From NCBI GenBank assembly GCA_963693085.1, contig OY856413.1:472380879-472444878 (forward strand): DNA of 64,000 nucleotides, written 5' to 3'. This stretch comes from Alisma plantago-aquatica (lineage: Eukaryota > Streptophyta > Magnoliopsida > Alismatales > Alismataceae). A model generated the notes under the pieces. The model was not told where the DNA came from. It made no database searches and saw only the letters and a list, made by a program, of their open reading frames with translations. Below are positions 21,425 to 33,540 of this stretch, one piece after another (within the stretch, counting starts at the first letter, position 1; the number at the start of each line of letters is the position of its first letter). The translations under genes were made by a program, and so were the position numbers.

Positions 21425-21807
21425 CTAGAATACACTCGAGTGTATCCAGAGCGGAATACACTCAAATAGTTTTTCATGATGCAATTTTTTTTTTGAAAAT
21501 CTAATCCGTTGATCTTCTTAAACATCTTTTGAACAACTCATACACAAAATTTGAGCACATTTGGATATGTATAGCTCATGTTATGAAGATCGCAAAAATT
21601 ATGCATTTCAAATTAGTTTTGCGCGTCAATTTTGTTGCCCTTGGATGAGTGACTTACACTCATCCAAATGGGCTCAAAATTTGTATGTAGCATAGTTATA
21701 GTATGACGGTGAAGATCAACATCTTACATTTTGCAAAAAATAGTCTTGATATGCAAACACACTTGAGTGTATTCGTGCGATCCGTACACTCGAGAGTATT
21801 CTAGCCT
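21422..21807. mobile_element. 386-bp MITE with AGGCTAGAATAC ends
   Basis: Left end AGGCTAGAATACACTCGAG and the complement of the right end AGGCTAGAATACTCTCGAG match at 18 of 19 positions, and a second matched block (GAATACACTCAA) lies 25 bp further in. The ends also contain the small palindrome ACTCGAGT. Non-coding interior. Flanked by (TA)n on the left and by (TC)n/(TCTA)n on the right; no clear longer target duplication. Confidence 0.85.
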
Positions 21808-21892
21808 GACTCTCTCTCTCTCTCTATCTATCTATATATATATGTATGTATATGTAAATATATGTGTATATGTATATATATGTATGTATGTA

Positions 21893-21985
<93 letters not shown>
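21808..21985. repeat. (TC)n, (TCTA)n and (TA)n compound microsatellite
   Basis: CTCTCTCT, then ATCTATCTATCT, then TATGTATG and finally perfect (TA)n to the edge of MITE copy B. Confidence 0.93.
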
Positions 21986-21988
<3 letters not shown>

Positions 21989-22326
21989 GTGTTCATTCAT
22001 TGCCCGCGCGGGTAGCATGGATTTTCGCTACCCTGCAACCAAAAAAGTAACTCTCCTAGCTAAGAAAGTAACTCTTCTGTAAAAAAAGTAACTATGGTGT
22101 CAAAAAAGTAACTCTGCTGGCCAAAAAAGTAACTCTGTACAAAATATACAACAGATTTATATAAGGACGGGTTTTTTGATTTTGGAGGGGCAAATGATAT
22201 TATTTTTGGCTAAAATTTTTTGGAGAGCTAGACAAAATAGTCCTCTACAATAACGAAATTTTTTTTTGAAAAAAAGTGGTCGGAAGGGTGGGCGGGTAGC
22301 TACCCGCGCGGGCAATAAAGATGGGC

Positions 22327-22329
<3 letters not shown>
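21986..22329 (+). mobile_element. (TA)n-inserted MITE, copy B, 344 bp
   Basis: Same ends and order as copy A: TTCATTCATTGCCCGCGCGGG on the left (20-base core shared), the aaaaaagtaactctgctgg array at 22037-22140, a shared GGACGGGTTTTTT block, and GGGCGGGTAGCTACCCGCGC near the right end, which is itself a perfect 12-bp palindrome core (GGGTAGCTACCC). Flanked by (TA)n on both sides. Confidence 0.88.
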
Positions 22330-22368
<39 letters not shown>

Positions 22369-22370
22369 TT
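22330..22370. repeat. (TA)n tract
   Basis: TA repeat between MITE copy B and the right inverted arm. Confidence 0.9.
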
Positions 22371-22577
22371 ATTTATGTGCACCAACGTGTTTTATATACT
22401 ACCTTATTAGTTTTTATTTAGTATTTTCTTATTTTTATTGCTATATTAGTTTTTTTCTTCTAAGTTTACAAATAAATACATGTATATATTTTCTTTATTT
22501 TTATAGTTTTAAACTTTATTATATAATTTTAGTATTATATCTATTAATTTTGAATATTTTTATCTACATTTATAAAT

Positions 22578-22667
22578 ATTATGTTTTAATAAATATAATA
22601 TTCTATTATTATGTTTTAATAAATATAATATTCTATTATTATGTTTTAATAAATATAATATTCTATT
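22578..22667. repeat. Three exact copies of a 30-bp AT unit
   Basis: ATTATGTTTTAATAAATATA is the start of each unit; the units begin at 22578, 22608 and 22638 without visible differences, so the amplification is recent relative to the arms. Confidence 0.9.
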
Positions 22668-22816
22668 ATTATTTTATTATCTTCAAATATTATTTTAAAT
22701 ATATGGCTAATTGTATATAAGTTAATGTAGATTATATTAATTTCACAATTTAACATATATATGTATATATAATATACTTGGTATACATGGTATCATAATA
22801 AAAAAAACAATACGTC

Positions 22817-22955
22817 CGGCTTCGGGACGCATTGCCCTCATGTGAGGGCAATGCGTCCTCGGTTGAGACGCATTGCTCTCTCGGGAGAGCAATGTGTCCC
22901 AATCGGGGACACATTGCCTCCCGAGAGAGCAATGTGTCCCAGTAGGGGACACGTT
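22817..22955. repeat. GCAATGCGTCC hairpin array, right arm
   Basis: Three consecutive hairpins: GACGCATTGCCCTC/GAGGGCAATGCGTC (4-nt loop), GACGCATTGCTCTC/GAGAGCAATGTGTC and GGGACACATTGCCTC/AGAGCAATGTGTCCC. CpG-rich in an AT-rich setting. Confidence 0.88.
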
Positions 22956-23056
22956 GGTCTGCAAATGTGCCATTTTGGACAATAAGTTGAAGAACGTGCT
23001 ATTTAGGGAATAAAATATGGTAAATGTGCCATTTAGGTTTTTTGACCCATTTATTA

Positions 23057-25640
23057 AGCTCCGTGCGACTTTCCATCCCTTCGCTAATTGGAAGCCGACG
23101 ACCAAAAAGTTGATGTAATGTCTTTATTCCAATTAAAGTTGTGCTGACAACTGGATTGGCTCTTAGGTTAGTTTGGTCGAGTGTAGTCCGGGCACACTTG
23201 TGTGAGTTTGCAATGTAAAAATTTATGTCAAATTTATACTTTGTCATCCAACTACATCCTTACATACCCTTAAGTGAATTAATACGATATTCTTTTACAT
23301 ACAATCGAGTTATCTTTATTTTGACACAGAGACTTTCACCTTTCAACTTTTTCTAAAAGTTTCTGCCATATTTTCAAGTACACATCTTAACAAACAAAGA
23401 TTACACAACCAACTTCGTCATTTGTCATGTTCGTCCCCCTCTCACTATCGTCGATGGTTGTCACCAGTGCTGCAATAAGTGCCAAAGCTAACTTACTCAT
23501 ATCCGTTCATGCTCCTTTCTCTTTGTTGCTAGTTGTTGTAGGTGTGCACTGTAGCTCTTCCAAGTTAGGTGAGTCTAGTTGTACTGGACCAACCTATAAC
23601 TTAGAACGAAGTGATGGATGTTGTTCTTCCTAAATGTCAACACCGAAAGAGTGCCTCCTAATAAAGGTGGTAATATTTAGAGAAGTTACCATCAAATGAG
23701 ATTTGAGATAGGATGGGGGGTCTAGAATTAGGAGTTTCAATCTCATAGTCCGTCATTATCATGGCTAACTTCATCTACATGTTGGAACAATACCAGCGTT
23801 AACAAGAGTTGAGCTTAGAGATCATGGGATCCATGAGTTGAAATAAGGACACAACATGATTCGAGGTTGCTAACGTCTTGACAGAAGCTAATTGGTGAGT
23901 TTTCATAGTGCCAGATTTTTTTAATACAAACCCTTTCAGTTAAAGATAGTGAAAGAACATGGGGAGGAAGGATCTATGGTAATGAGCTAGCGATTCAAAA
24001 CCTAGCTCGGAGAAAATAATTACAGAAACATGTTCGATCAAACTCGAGTTCTTTGACACGAAGCAACATGGTGGAATGGATAATATGAGCTCAATCTCAT
24101 GGCAACTCCACATATGCAAGAAGTTATGTGTTGTTTCTCTCTTTATCATTGGTAATACACTTGCATGTTGTTTCTGTCTTTATAAAGAGCAATGCAACAT
24201 GATGGTTGAATTGGATCACTTACTTGGCTCTAGTAATCACTAAGGAAGAGTTGAGGTAGTAGGTGCACCAGACATTCAAAAGCTCATATGAGGATGTGAT
24301 GGGGGAGCTCATTAAATCAACTCACACTAGCACAATCAAAGAGTATAGGGTGCACTTCGAGCATTTAGAAAATTACCTACTGAGTGTATTAGAAGCAATT
24401 CATCCTAGAACCATTATAAGCAGCATACAAGAGTCAATGTATTAAAAACCTAATAAACCTAATTTGGTTGAGGAAATAGTGGCTACTCTAGGTAAGGAGG
24501 AAGAAAATATTACGTAATCAAGATGCATTACATGCATACTTCCTTCGGTTAAAAAAATGAAGTAATCTGATATTTGTCGAAAGAAGAAGAAATGATTAGG
24601 GAAATAGAAAAAATAATTCATTGAATGCAATGGGAAATAAGGGCCAATTTTCATTAAAATATCAAGGGCAAGAGGTAGTAACAGAAGATTGCATTTGAGA
24701 GGAAAAAAGTAAATGCTTCTTGGAAAAGATGGGATGAAGAAGTGTTGTTTCAGTTCATTTAAAATTTCAAGGATCTTTAAAATGACAAGGGGTTGGTTGA
24801 TAATATTAAAATGTGGTACCAAAAAGATGATCATTTGTGAAGCTTTGTGTGACTTTTCTATCCCTTACCTGATTGGAAGCCGCTGACTAGAAAGTTGATG
24901 GGGTCACATCTTTATTCCAATTTGAGTTATCCTAAAAAGTGGATGACATCACAAGCGAAGCAATATGCAAAAATCCATCACAAACTTTTGGGCAGACTTG
25001 TTACCTACAAAACTTTTGTATATAATTATTTTGATATCTCCACTTCAGCTCACAATAGAAAAATACCTACAAGTTTGTTACATGATCAAATTATGTTGCG
25101 ATTTTCTAATCATTGCAAACAAATAAAGCCTAACACCTCCAACTTTGATGTCATTTACCATATTTGTAATTTATGCCCCCTCTCATTATCATCAAGGGTT
25201 TCCACCACTCTTTCACTCAATGCCACAGCCGACTTATCTCATTTCATTCTCTTCTCTCTATATTTGTACATGCCTTTCATGTGTACAATCTAGCTTATCT
25301 AAGTTAATTGAACCAAATTGTACCAAACTAGCCTATAGTTGACCAAAATTGAGCATGATACATCCATCAAAATGTTATTCTTCACAATATCAATATTGAA
25401 AGGATAACTCTTTTCTGAATTCTTTCTTTGTCTCCCTCATTTGATCTATTCCTGTAGGTTATCCTCCTTTCCTTGTCTCTAGTCCCTAGGCTTCATGATG
25501 TAATCAAAGATGAGATATATGGTGGTCCCATGATGCTACTATCTTGTTGGTAATATAATGGTAGCTAGATCTATCAACATCAATTAAGATGGAGGGACTA
25601 GAAGTAGGATTTCCAATCATTTCCTCATCACAATCAAGTT
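23057..25640 (+). repeat. Old direct repeat: 23057-23790 and 24840-25640
   Basis: The two blocks share collinear phrases: cgctaattggaagccg-cgac-a-aaagttgatg, tctttattccaatt, cccctctcactat/attatc, ccaaaattg-type ends, and gggtctagaattaggag / gggactagaagtaggat. They are strongly diverged and gapped. No coding frame; the family is not recognised. Confidence 0.6.
23791..24839. other. Sequence between the old direct repeats
   Basis: No gene recognised. A short phrase (ttgtttctstctttat) occurs twice near 24128 and 24167. Confidence 0.4.
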
Positions 25641-25642
25641 TT

Positions 25643-25850
25643 ATGACATGATGGGGAAACACTAACGGTTATGCAATTTGATCACAAGGGTTGTAAGGAG
25701 TGAGACTCAAGAGGGGATCCAATCCTTAGTAAATCAAATAAAAGTCATGACATGATGGGCAACACTAACGATTATGCAATTTGATCACAAGGGTTGTAAG
25801 GAGTGAGACTCAAGAGGGGATCCAATCCTTACTAAATCAAATAAAAGTCA
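25643..25850 (+). repeat. Tandem duplication of about 103 bp
   Basis: Starts with ATGACATGATGG at 25643 and 25747; both copies run through gatcacaagggttgtaaggagtgag to aaataaaagtcat with only a few differences. Confidence 0.92.
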
Positions 25851-27342
25851 TCACCCATATAAATACACACACTAAACATTTCCAATAGATGAAGAACTAT
25901 TATTTAATCTTTTCTAAATAGATATCATAAAGACAAAAGTATAACAAGACAATAAAATATATTTATTATTTACATTTTTAGAATATACATAATTGGTCCC
26001 CCACATTGGGATATACATTAAGGTAAAACTTCTACAATTAAGGAGAAGGTAGTCTGAGCTACTTCAAGTCGATCTTCCAAAGAACAACTACACAAGACCG
26101 GTCATGGTAAACATAGTCATCCTCACAAAATCTTCTTCACCTAAGGGATTGGAAGCATACCTCACAAAAGAAGAAAATATGGAAGGTGTCAACATAAAAC
26201 TTGATATGTGTATGTAAATTAAAATTGAGAAATATTATGGAAAAAGAGAATAATAAACTTACAAGGCTTCACAAGTCGTAAGAGAGATATTAAAACATCC
26301 AGGTGGATGATTGAAAGAATATGTAATGAACAAAAGTGTTTTGGGGTTTATTACCTCAATCTGTATTACGTCAATAATATCACAAATATAAGAAGTGTAT
26401 GTTAAAAAATCATACAAATGTTATTTAAGTAGGTCCAAGACCCATAAAATCTTAAGCCTACAAAGTAAGGTGGAAAGACATGCCTTGGATGAGAAGATAC
26501 AACCCTATATATAATGAAAGTGGAAAGGTGCACTCGGGGTGGAAAGGCACACCCAAAATAATATATATTTTATTGTGGTACCTCTAATCTAAATAAATTT
26601 TAATTTATTGTACATGCACAAATGTAGAGGTGAGAAGTAAGTTTAGTAAATATCAAATAATGGGATGAGAACATCCAAAAGTTATCAAGTGGTGTCACAA
26701 AATCCTAAACAAGCACACACACAACCATCTTAAAAAATAAAGATATATTATAATTCCATAAGTGACCTTCATTTGAAAATAGAGTTCTATGTTGGAGAAA
26801 CTTAGTTTAAATCCACATATTAGGGTTACAACATGAAAAATAAGATGAACACAATACAAATGTGGATTCCAATTGTCGAATTAAGAAGTGGATGCCACAT
26901 ACCTTAGATCTAGTATAAATATATTGAGGGTTAACCCCTTATCCACACAAGAGTCACAAGACACCTAATAAACACATATGAAATTAGGGTTAATATATCA
27001 TTAATTGCATGGACTCTAAGAATCAACTTTTCATTATTACTTATTTAGGTCACATAAACTACAACATCATCTAGATTTATTCTTTTAACTACATAGCATA
27101 TTTTACTTACTTTAATGACTTATAGGTTATTAGTTATGAATTTTATAAATTTTGGCCAATTGGAAAGCACTGAAAATCCATGTATGTAGGGAAAATCCAC
27201 AACTAGGTGGAGGGTATTGTTGTGGTGTCCCTATTAGGATTAACCAATTGGCCCAGGCCTACAACAAGCCAAGCTCACAACATGGATCAAAGAGCAACAT
27301 GATTTAAATCAAAACAAGAAGGGGAAAGATGATAATACCCCT
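25851..27342. other. Gene-free spacer before the Sirevirus
   Basis: AT-rich. A local phrase, ggtggaaaggy(a/g)cac, repeats near 26470-26550. No gene or transposon boundary can be supported. Confidence 0.4.
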
Positions 27343-28803
27343 TGTTGACTTGAGAGTTATACATTGTTCATATTTTGATAATGACTTAACCATTCCATTC
27401 ATATGTATCTAATATGTTTGTTTAAGATTGATTTCAGGCTTTAGGTACATGAAAAGGATCAAATTACATAAGCCCTAGCTTGTCCAAGTTCAAGTCAAAA
27501 GTAATGCAAGTGTGCAATTTGGGAAATCACTCCAAATCACCTTAGATTAATTTTTTAATCACATGTATTGATGATATGACTTGTAAATAAGATGAGAAAA
27601 AACCAGGGACACTTAATTCCAATGTTTGGTCACTCTAAAACCATTTTGAAAATTTGTCACTACAACTTTGACGACCGAGTTTGAATCTCGAACGATTGGT
27701 GACAAATTTTTGGAAATGGATCAATCGGTCGAGTTGTACACTCACAATACTTGACCAACATACTCATTGGACAAAACTGATTTTGACTCATCGATCGATT
27801 TTCTCAGGACAAACTCGATTGATAGTTAGAAAATTAGCTTTGTCAGTTAGTGGATCGGTTGAGTTATCTAAATTGAAACTCGACTGAATCTATTGTACAA
27901 AAAATGCAAAAAAGTGATTCCAACCGTTGGAGAGTTTTTATAAATGAAAATATATTTGTTGCAAGTTGTAAAATGACTATTTTTATTCTTAAGTGATCTT
28001 ACACTCAAAGGAACACCCCCAACTATATATAGGACCCCTTGGAGTTCATTCCAAGTTTGCTCATTCATGCTATCCTTGGTCCTTGCTATAGTTGAGTGTG
28101 ATACAACCCTTTGAGCCCCTTTCTCTCACTCATTTACAAAACATTTCATGATTATGAGTGAATTAGGCATGTTTTAAGAGAGCTACCTCCATGTTATCTT
28201 ATAAATCTCTCATTCCTTCCATCTTCCCAATCCCCTTTCTCAAAGAGAAAAGGTTGAAGTGAGCTTCTCCGAGTGAAGGTGAAGTTGTTCTTCTTCTTCA
28301 AGGTTGAAGAAGAGGTGAAGATCTTCTCCAGGTAAAGGAGAAGGGCAAGGCAAAGATTCAAGAAGAGTGGGTAATTCCTTCAAGGCTAAAAACATGATGC
28401 AAGTATGGGTAATTCCTTGTTGAAGGCTGAAGATATCTTGATCAAGTGGGTAAGTCCTTGTGTAGGTGAAAGACTCTTGTATTGAGTAGGTAAGTCCTTG
28501 GATGTATGATGGTCTCCTTGTATCTCTTATAATGGAATATAAGTATACATGGGTTGCAAAGTCCTAGAAGTTGACCTCTCTAGGTAGTGGATTGACAGTC
28601 TCCTAGTTTGGAGATTGGAAATTCTCTAACTACCTTGTCCTAGTGTATGTTTCAATCTCTCTCACCCTTGCTATGCTTGCTTAGATATGAGTTCAAATTT
28701 TTCTTAAGCATTTGGTTTCAATTGATATAATTTGAAGGTCTAACTATTATTGTGAGAAATTTTGAAGCTCTATTCACCCTCCTCTAGAGCCCTAGATCCA
28801 ACA
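27343..28803 (+). mobile_element. Sirevirus 5' LTR
   Basis: TGTTGACTTGAG...CTAGATCCAACA, followed two bases later by the PBS. Contains a TATA box in CTATATATAGGACCCCTTGG near 28022, degenerate CGGTCGAGTT/AACTCGACCG hairpins at 27671-27893 (starts about 55-66 bp apart) and the minisatellite near 28330-28510. Confidence 0.93.
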
Positions 28804-28805
28804 AG

Positions 28806-28817
28806 TGGTATCAGAGC
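28806..28817 (+). other. Primer binding site, initiator tRNA-Met
   Basis: TGGTATCAGAGC, exact complement expected for Copia elements. Confidence 0.93.
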
Positions 28818-28856
28818 AAAGTATCTTCTCCAATAAATCTCCCACGAGATGAGAAG

Positions 28857-29891
28857 ATGGGTGAGAACCTACTTGGTTCACTTGACCTAGAGGGAGGCTT
28901 CTCCATGTGCCCCCCGATCTTCTACGACACCAACTTCCCCTATTGGAAGAGGCACATGTAGTTCTACATTCATGGAATGAACTTTGATATGTGGAAGGTG
29001 ATATGCTTGTTAGGAACTCTTTTTGATATGCTTGTTTCTACCCTATTCTTCCTTTTCTAAATGTAAATCTAAAAGGAAGAGGTTAGGAAAATCATTGATG
29101 ATTTGTATGCTAAATTTTAGATTCTTGAGAAAAATGAGAAAATTCATCTTGAGAGCATTGATAACTTGCAAGGACAATTTATTTATCTTGAGCTCCAATA
29201 CAATGGAGTTGAGGTAGAGAATGGTGTTTTCCTTAAGAATATTGAATCTCTTATGGAAGACAATCAAAAGTGCCTAAATGAGCTTGAGACACTTAAAACT
29301 GAAAATGCTGAATTCAAGCTTATTGTGGATGCTAGTAGAGATGAGAGGGGTGTTTATTTTAAAGAAATTCAATTGCTTAAATCTGATAATTCTAGGTTGT
29401 TTGGTCAAGTTAATGATTTATCTTCTAGAACTATTTTTCCTAGTAATTATGTAGCTTCTATTTCTCTTAAAAAAGATTCTTATTTGACTAAAGCCCTCTG
29501 CTTAGAAAATGACCTTGTTTATGCTAGAGATGATCTTTCTAGTTTGTCTTCTTCTGTTATATCTATTACCGATGACAATCATAGACTTAGAGCCTCTCTA
29601 CAAAAATTTATTAAAGGGAAAAACTCCCTAAATGAAATCCTTGGCCATTCTACCAAAAAAAGTGGTACTAGTGGTTTGGGGGGAGCACCTAAGGGCAAAA
29701 ACAAAGTTAAAGTTAGAAAAATAGTAAGAAAACCTCCTTCATTAGAAGAGTCTTCTGGCACTACGAACCCTATGATTTGTTCTCATTGCAAAAGTGATGA
29801 TCATTATTCTACTTATTGTCCTTACAAGCCTAAGGGGACCAACCCAAAGATAAAATGGGTCCCCAAGCTAACTCTGGATCCCAAAGTTTGA
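28857..29891 (+). pseudogene. Sirevirus Gag
   Basis: Starts MGENLLGSLDLEGG, runs into FYDTNFPYWKRHM and a stop at about 28959; most of the capsid region is missing compared with usual Sirevirus Gag. It resumes before 29166 with a long Leu/Glu/Asn-rich coiled-coil segment and one zinc knuckle (CSHCKSDDHYSTYC) at about 29779-29820, ending near KWVPK. Confidence 0.85.
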
Positions 29892-29929
29892 GTTGGGAAC
29901 TGACACTCTCCTTTCTTCCAAGAAAAAAG

Positions 29930-32900
29930 GAAGATGAATTGTTGATAGTGGCTGCACGAAACACATGACATGTGATATAAGCCATTTCAACAACTTCACA
30001 AAGAAGAAAGGAGGTTCAATTACTTTTAGGGACAACAAGAAAAGTAAGATAAAAGGTGAGGGTGATGTAGGTGAATACTTGTATATCAAGAATGTTCTTT
30101 TTGTGGATGGCCTACATCACAATTTAATAAGTGTAAGTCAATTATGTGATAATGGTTACCTTGTGCTATTTACTTCTTTTGAATGCTTGATTCTAGATTC
30201 CCTCACTTATCATGTCATATATAAGGGAACTAGAAATGGTAATCTTCATGTAATTATTCTTGACTCTATTAAACCTATTGTTGGTAGATACCTAGTAGTC
30301 ATTTCAAATGATATTTCTCTTTGGCATCGTCAGCTTGGTCATGCAAATATGTATTAATTGAAGAAGTTGAACAAAAAGGACTTGGTCAAGGGATTTCCCA
30401 AATTAGATTTTGAAAAGGATGAGGAATGCCAAACTTGTACCCAAGGAAAGCAAACCAAACCCTCCATCAAATCCAAATTAAGGAGTCCTTAGTACCAAGA
30501 GAGCTCTTGAACTTATCCATATTGATCTATATGGACCAATGGAAACTCAATCACTTCGTGGTTCCAAGTAATTGTCTTATTATTATTGATGTTTTCTCTT
30601 TATATACTTGGAACTTCTTTCTCATTTCCAAGAGTGATATGCTTGATATTTTCTCTATTTTTTGTAAATGAGTTGAGATCAAAGCTTCTTTCCAGATTGT
30701 TTCCATCAATAATGATCATGGGGGAGAATTTAAAAATGATATTTTTGAATGTTTTGTGAAGAATCTGGATATGCACATTACTTCTCTTCACCTCGAACAA
30801 CTCAACAAAATGGGATTGTAGAGAGGAAGAATAGGCCACTACAGGAAATGGCTAGGACCATGCTTTTAGAGTACGACACTCCAAAGAATTTTGGACCGAA
30901 GCCATTAGTACCTCATGTTTTATGCAAAACTGAGTTCTTACACATCCCTCTTTGAATAAAACCCCCACATGAGCTATGGTGTGATTGGAATCCTTCTATC
31001 GATTACTTTCATGTTTTTGTATGTCCTTATTTTGTTTTGAACATGAAAAATTCTCTAGATAAGTTTGATCAGAAATCATACAAGGATTTCTTTCTTGGCT
31101 ACATTACTACTAGCAAGGCTTATAGAGTATTTAATGTTGATCTTGTTAAAGTAGAAGAATCTATTAATGTTAAGTTTATTGAGACTAACCCCTCTATTCC
31201 CAAAGATATTGTTCCAGATGATGATGTTGCAGGTCAGGTGATCCCTATCTTAAAAGAACTCAACATCACCCAAAAGGGAAAATAGGTGGCCACTCAAGAA
31301 GATGAGAAAGATGAAGAAAAGAAGGATCCAACTTCTCACTTTGCAAATAATCATTCAAAAGAAATAATTTTACGTGACCCTTTCGAAAGAGTGATGACAC
31401 AGGCTGCTTTCAACAAAGAACAAGCCAACAAAGCCTTCATCTCACAGCTCGAGCCAAAGAACATCATAGAAGCTCTTGGGGATGATGAATGGATCCTAGT
31501 GCCAAGACCATGTGATAGAAAGATCATTGACACCAAGTAGGTGTACACAACAAGCTAGATGAAAGTAGCAAGGTGGTAAGGAACAAAGCAAGGTTAGTGG
31601 CTCAAGTCTACAATCAGCAGAAAGGTATAGATTTTGATGAAACATATGCACCTGTATCTAGACTTGATTCCATTATTATGTTTCTTGCTTTTTCTAGTTA
31701 TAAGAACTTTATTCTTTATCAAATGTATGTTAAAAGTGCATTTTGAATGGTACAATTGAGGAGGAAGTGTATTTTGCATGATCCCTGGGCTTTGAACATG
31801 TTAGCTTAGCTAACCATGTTTATTTGTTGCAAAAAGCTCTATATGGACTCAAACAAGCACCTAGAGCTTGGTATGAGAAATTAAATAAATTTTTGTTAGA
31901 TCATGGGTATATTATGGGCAAAGTAGATTCTACCTTATTTCTCAAACACACTTATAACAATTTTCTTATCATTCAAATTTATTTTGATGATATCATTTTC
32001 GGCGGAACTAATCTTGATCTATGCAAGGAGTTTAGTGATCTTATGTAGAGTTAGTTCAAGATGAGCATGATGAGTGAGCTTACATTCTTCCTTGAATTTC
32101 AAATCAAGCAAACTAAAGATGGGAACTTCATCAACCAAGGCAAGTACATGAGTGAGCTACTAAAGTGCTTTGGGATGGAGAATACCAAGCCGATGGACAC
32201 ACCCATGTCAAACACCACCAAACTTGACAAAGATGAAGAAGGTGAGAAAGTAGATGAGAATATCTATAGATGTATGATTGGAAGTTTACTTTATTTAACT
32301 GCCTCTAGACCTAACTCAATGTTTAGTGTTGGCTTACATTCTCACTTCCAATCAAATCCCAAAAATTCACATCTTATAGTTGTTAAGAGGATTTTAAGGT
32401 ACTTAGCCAAAACTCCAAACTTTAGACTATGTTATCCCAAGTCAAGGGACTTTACTCTTATTGATTATAGTGATGTAGATTACGCATGATTTTTTATTGA
32501 TAGAAAGTGCACAAGTGGCACTTGCTTCCTCCTAGGACCATGCTTGATGTCTTGGTTCTCCAAGAAATAGAGCACAATGGATTTATCAACTACCAAGGCT
32601 GAAGACATTGTAGTCGGGAGTTGTTGTGCCAAGGTTCTATGGATGAAGCAAATGCTCTAAGACTTTAACATTTATTTTGATGCTTCTCCTATTTATTGTG
32701 ATAACAGTAGTGCAATCGATTTATCTTACAATCCTATATTGCATAGTAGAGCCAAGCATATAGAGGTTCATCATCATTTTCTTTGTGATCACATTGCCAA
32801 AAAGGATATCTATATCACGCATGTGGACACAGAAAATCAGTTGGCGGACATTTTTACTAAATCTCTAGCTAGAGAGAAATTTAATTTTATTAGATCTAAA

Positions 32901-32945
32901 CTACTCATAACTGCTTTGGATGAATCCAATATGCCTTCTAGATAG
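29930..32945 (+). pseudogene. Sirevirus pol (PR, INT, RT, RNase H) with many stops
   Basis: Protease motif VDSGCTKHMT at about 29944; ORF 29965-30357 continues to SLWHRQLGHANM (integrase zinc finger). Integrase core traces: NNDHGGEF near 30710 and a shifted QQNGIVERKNR near 30806. [17 protein letters not shown] near 31840, catalytic box YFDD at about 31980 (Val to Phe, Asp pair kept), FFLEFQIKQ. RNase H: DYSDVDYA near 32463, CDNSSAIDLS, HIEVHHHFLCD, ADIFTKSL. Over ten disabling stops or shifts. Confidence 0.9.
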
Positions 32946-33202
32946 TTGCTATCTATCTTATATGCTTTTCTCATGTCTTGATCACTGTTGCTTGCTAAAG
33001 TGCTAAAATTTCATGTTCTTTTGCCTTATTTTTCACTTATTTTGGGGATCTATAGTAAACACTCCTTTTGTCACTAAATTATATCCAATGATGAGTGATA
33101 TGTGCCTAAGTATGTTTAAAATGCAAACTAGACTAGAAAAATAAATTTAATTAGTACTTAAAAGGCTAGAAATTAATATTTCTAATGATGGTTCATGTTG
33201 AC

Positions 33203-33300
33203 CACCGGTCGAGTTGCCAACTCGACCGATCTGTGGCCGAATGCTTTTGTAAAAAAGCCATTCGATCAAGTTTATCAGTCACATAACTCGACCGATGGTT
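33203..33300 (+). repeat. Two CGGTCGAGTT/AACTCGACCG hairpins between pol and the third ORF
   Basis: CCGGTCGAGTTG/CAACTCGACCGA at about 33205-33230 and TTCGATCAAGTT...AACTCGACCGAT at about 33262-33297, about 60 bp apart. Same motif and spacing as in this family's LTRs. Confidence 0.9.
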
Positions 33301-33540
33301 GGGCTGGAGAAAATATAAGTGTGTTTCAGCTGACTTTTCTCCTTCTCAACTAGAGAAAAATCATCTGATTCACTCTCCAACTCCCTCATGCTCTCAACCC
33401 TAGCCCCAAACATCCTCTTCCTAGCCCTAGCCTGACCTTGCTTGACCTCCCTAGACCTCTTGCACATCAACCCTAGGTGTTTAGTTGGTTCTTGGTGGTG
33501 TTTCCTACTTTTGACCTCTCAATATTCCTATCTCACCTCC

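Larger units (their letters stand above)
22371..23047 (-). repeat. Right arm of the long inverted repeat
   Basis: Reverse complement of 17525-18068, longer by 130 bp because two internal blocks are amplified: a 30-bp AT-rich unit present three times (22578-22667; once in the left arm) and the GCAATGCGTCC block. Outer end TTTTTTGACC. No clear target duplication flanks the two arms. Confidence 0.85.

Noticed and set aside
24442..24834. 130-codon minus-strand frame rich in Phe/Leu/Pro
   Set aside because: Low-complexity frame between diverged repeats; no motif, splice context or neighbour supports it.
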